Assembly (NCBI GenBank): GCA_034638255.1
Contig: JAWPGT010000010.1
Span: 806,001 to 870,000, forward strand
DNA from: Coprinus comatus
Lineage: Eukaryota > Basidiomycota > Agaricomycetes > Agaricales > Agaricaceae
Direction: 5' to 3'
DNA: 64,000 nucleotides
Shown here: one piece after another, positions 62,601-64,000 of the stretch
Layout of the letters: each line of letters begins with the position of its first letter
Numbering within the stretch: position 1 is the first letter of the stretch
Notes under the pieces: generated by a model
Database searches by the model: none
Told to the model about the DNA's origin: nothing
What the model saw: the letters and a program-made list of their open reading frames with translations, nothing else
Position numbers and translations under genes: made by a program

Positions 62601-63313
62601 TGTGCAGCAATGCGGAGGTTTTTAGGAACATCAATTGGGTCTTCACTGTAGCAGGTGACTTCATTGATTGTGATAGAATTTTCTAGTTGGGAGCAGGAGA
62701 TGGTTCTAGAAGATGGTGAACGCCATCGGAATGTTTTGGCAGTCCAATCAATGTCAGGATTGTACTGTTCCAAAAAGGAAAACCCTAGAATGGCAGGGTG
62801 TTTTCCAATTCCAATAACATAGGCATCTGTCTTGATGTTTCGTCCATCAATGATGCATTCCACAACTACTTTTTCAGTGATTGTTCCACTGATATTTTCT
62901 GTTCCATCGACATTCGTAACAGCAATTGGGGGTTCCACAGGGATTCGTTGGAGGTTAAGGGAGCGTGCAGTTTTCTCAGAAATGAAGTTTCCTTGAGCTC
63001 CTGAGTCAATCAGGGCATTGAGGGTGGCGATCTGGTGGGAGCGGTGATTTTGAAGATAGATGGGTAGATAAATAGATTTTTCGTTGCGGGACAGGATAAG
63101 AGGAATAACGGAAATGTTCACTGGCGGTGAATTGTCTGGTTCGGGAGAATAAATAGGGTCCGGTATGTCCATTGTCTTTGAGGTAGAGGAGTGAGTAGTA
63201 CTAATGTCCGATTCATCGTCTGTAAAGGAGAGATTGTCTGAGTCTTGAGAGTCTTCATGAATCACCGAAAGGATAGCGGAGGCTGGATGGGTTCGACTTG
63301 TCGCCTTAAGCAA
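59633..63313 (-). CDS. Gypsy pol polyprotein (PR-RT-RH-IN-chromodomain)
   Basis: The 1226-codon frame has these domains by rough residue: aspartic protease near 105 ([12 protein letters not shown]), reverse transcriptase around 330-510 with YMDDILIF near 475, and RNase H starting [14 protein letters not shown] near 610. Integrase follows with its zinc domain [15 protein letters not shown]...CPQCQQF and DDE core ([39 protein letters not shown]). A C-terminal chromodomain ([20 protein letters not shown]) marks a chromovirus. The frame is in -1 relation to gag and overlaps it by about 18 nt. The codon at 63313 is TTG, and the first ATG in frame is at about 63172. Pol supplies replication and integration. 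The chromodomain is known to guide integration to particular chromatin in related elements. Confidence 0.95.
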   Translation of the reverse strand: [1226 protein letters not shown]

Positions 63314-63321
63314 AACCCGGC

Positions 63322-64000
63322 CTAAAAATTCAAATCTTCTTCATCTTCAATCAGTGTTGATGCCACTTTCATGAAGCTTCGGAATTTGTCAATTCCATTG
63401 TTCTTCTTCTTCTTTTTGAAAGGTCTGTTTGATGAGGATGATTTCTTGTTGCGGGGTTTGGAGGATGAGGATTGACGTTTGGGGCATTCTCGGAAGAAAT
63501 GTCCAGCATTTCCACAGGAGAAGCAGACACCTCGGCTACGACGTTCCTTTTGTCGTTCCGTAAGAACCATTCCAAGAATTAATTCGGCTTCATTTTCTTC
63601 ATCAGATTCTTCTGAATCGGAAGAGTCAAAATCTGGGATTCCAACCTCTTCGTATTCATCATCATCATATCGTCCAGTAGCATCAATCTCCATTGGTTCT
63701 CCTTGGGGTAGTTTGGAGATGTTGAAGTTATGTCTCTGATAGCTTTTTGGAGGACGAGGTTTGTGGTTGATCTGACGGATAGCTTGATCAAGTTGGGTGG
63801 CAATGGTAGTCCATTCATCGAATGTAGTTGGTTGAGGGTAGCGAAGAGCAATGGCTTCTCGGATTTTAGGAGGGAGGGTAGAATGGAATGAATCGACTTT
63901 GTAGGCATCATTGTCAATTCCAGCTAAGTCAAGAAGTTGTTTGACATTATTAACATGATCTTCCATATTTTGCCAAGGAAGCATGCGATAAGTCTTGAGC
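63322..64000 (-). CDS. Gypsy gag, 5' end outside window
   Basis: The frame is open to the window edge and reads LKTYRMLPWQNMEDHVNNVK at the right end. The helical capsid-like part includes VDSFHSTLPPKIREAIALRY and FDEWTTIATQLDQAIRQI. A long acidic stretch (DSSDSEESDEENEAE) precedes the single CCHC knuckle CFSCGNAGHFFREC and a basic tail. The stop TAG is at 63322-63324. Gag forms the virus-like particle, and the knuckle binds RNA. Confidence 0.92.
   Translation of the reverse strand, partial: LKTYRMLPWQNMEDHVNNVKQLLDLAGIDNDAYKVDSFHSTLPPKIREAIALRYPQPTTFDEWTTIATQLDQAIRQINHKPRPPKSYQRHNFNISKLPQGEPMEIDATGRYDDDEYEEVGIPDFDSSDSEESDEENEAELILGMVLTERQKERRSRGVCFSCGNAGHFFRECPKRQSSSSKPRNKKSSSSNRPFKKKKKNNGIDKFRSFMKVASTLIEDEEDLNF

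Larger units (their letters stand above)
56725..64000 (-). mobile_element. Ty3/gypsy chromovirus with extra ORF (incomplete at window edge)
   Basis: On the minus strand the order is gag (partial), pol, a third ORF, polypurine tract and 3' LTR. The 5' LTR and the 5' end of gag lie outside the window. Pol has protease, reverse transcriptase, RNase H, integrase and a chromodomain in the gypsy order. No internal stop or frame break is visible in the long ORFs, so the copy is likely young. Confidence 0.92.

Overview
The window is nuclear DNA of a filamentous basidiomycete, most likely an Agaricomycete mushroom-type fungus. The evidence is dense genes cut by short GT-AG introns of about 50-90 nt, a secreted GH10 xylanase with an N-terminal cellulose-binding (CBM1) module, a basidiomycete-type multipass membrane protein, an Agaricomycete-type DDE transposase and a chromodomain Ty3/gypsy retrotransposon. 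The species cannot be named from the sequence alone.

Layout. 1-12 kb: the 3' part of an unidentified acidic, Gly/Met-rich protein gene, a FetB/UPF0014 membrane protein, an F-box protein, an Rds1-like secreted ferritin-fold protein and a WD40/DUF2415-type protein. 12-16.7 kb: a gene-poor stretch. 16.7-27 kb: a PPS1-like dual-specificity phosphatase, an intron-containing tRNA-Ala(AGC), a C2H2 zinc-finger gene (copy A), a candidate small secreted Cys-rich protein and a second F-box gene with a mini-exon. 27-30 kb: another gene-poor stretch. 30-39 kb: HEN1 small-RNA methyltransferase, a multipass membrane protein, the GH10 xylanase and a SUR7/PalI-type protein. 41-51 kb: a Whi5/Nrm1-like protein, RAI1/DXO, a tail-anchored PEX26-like protein and an FAD oxidoreductase. 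51.6-54.7 kb: a PARP-like ADP-ribosyltransferase gene and zinc-finger copy B. 56-64 kb: a truncated DDE transposase broken by a Ty3/gypsy chromovirus lying on the minus strand, which runs off the right edge inside gag.

The most notable observations are four. (1) The two zinc-finger paralogues, 31 kb apart, share intron positions and phases and also a tripartite CCAAT-type promoter module with long exact words. (2) The retrotransposon carries an extra 681-codon ORF after pol, joined to it by an ATGA stop/start overlap and holding two gag-like zinc knuckles. (3) Its 755-bp LTR is itself flanked by 235-bp near-perfect inverted arms. (4) There is a complete six-exon PARP-like ADP-ribosyltransferase gene. 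The host genes otherwise look like ordinary single-gene transcription units with no operon-like organisation. Exon models were built by eye from splice signals and reading-frame continuity, so ends are approximate where stated.
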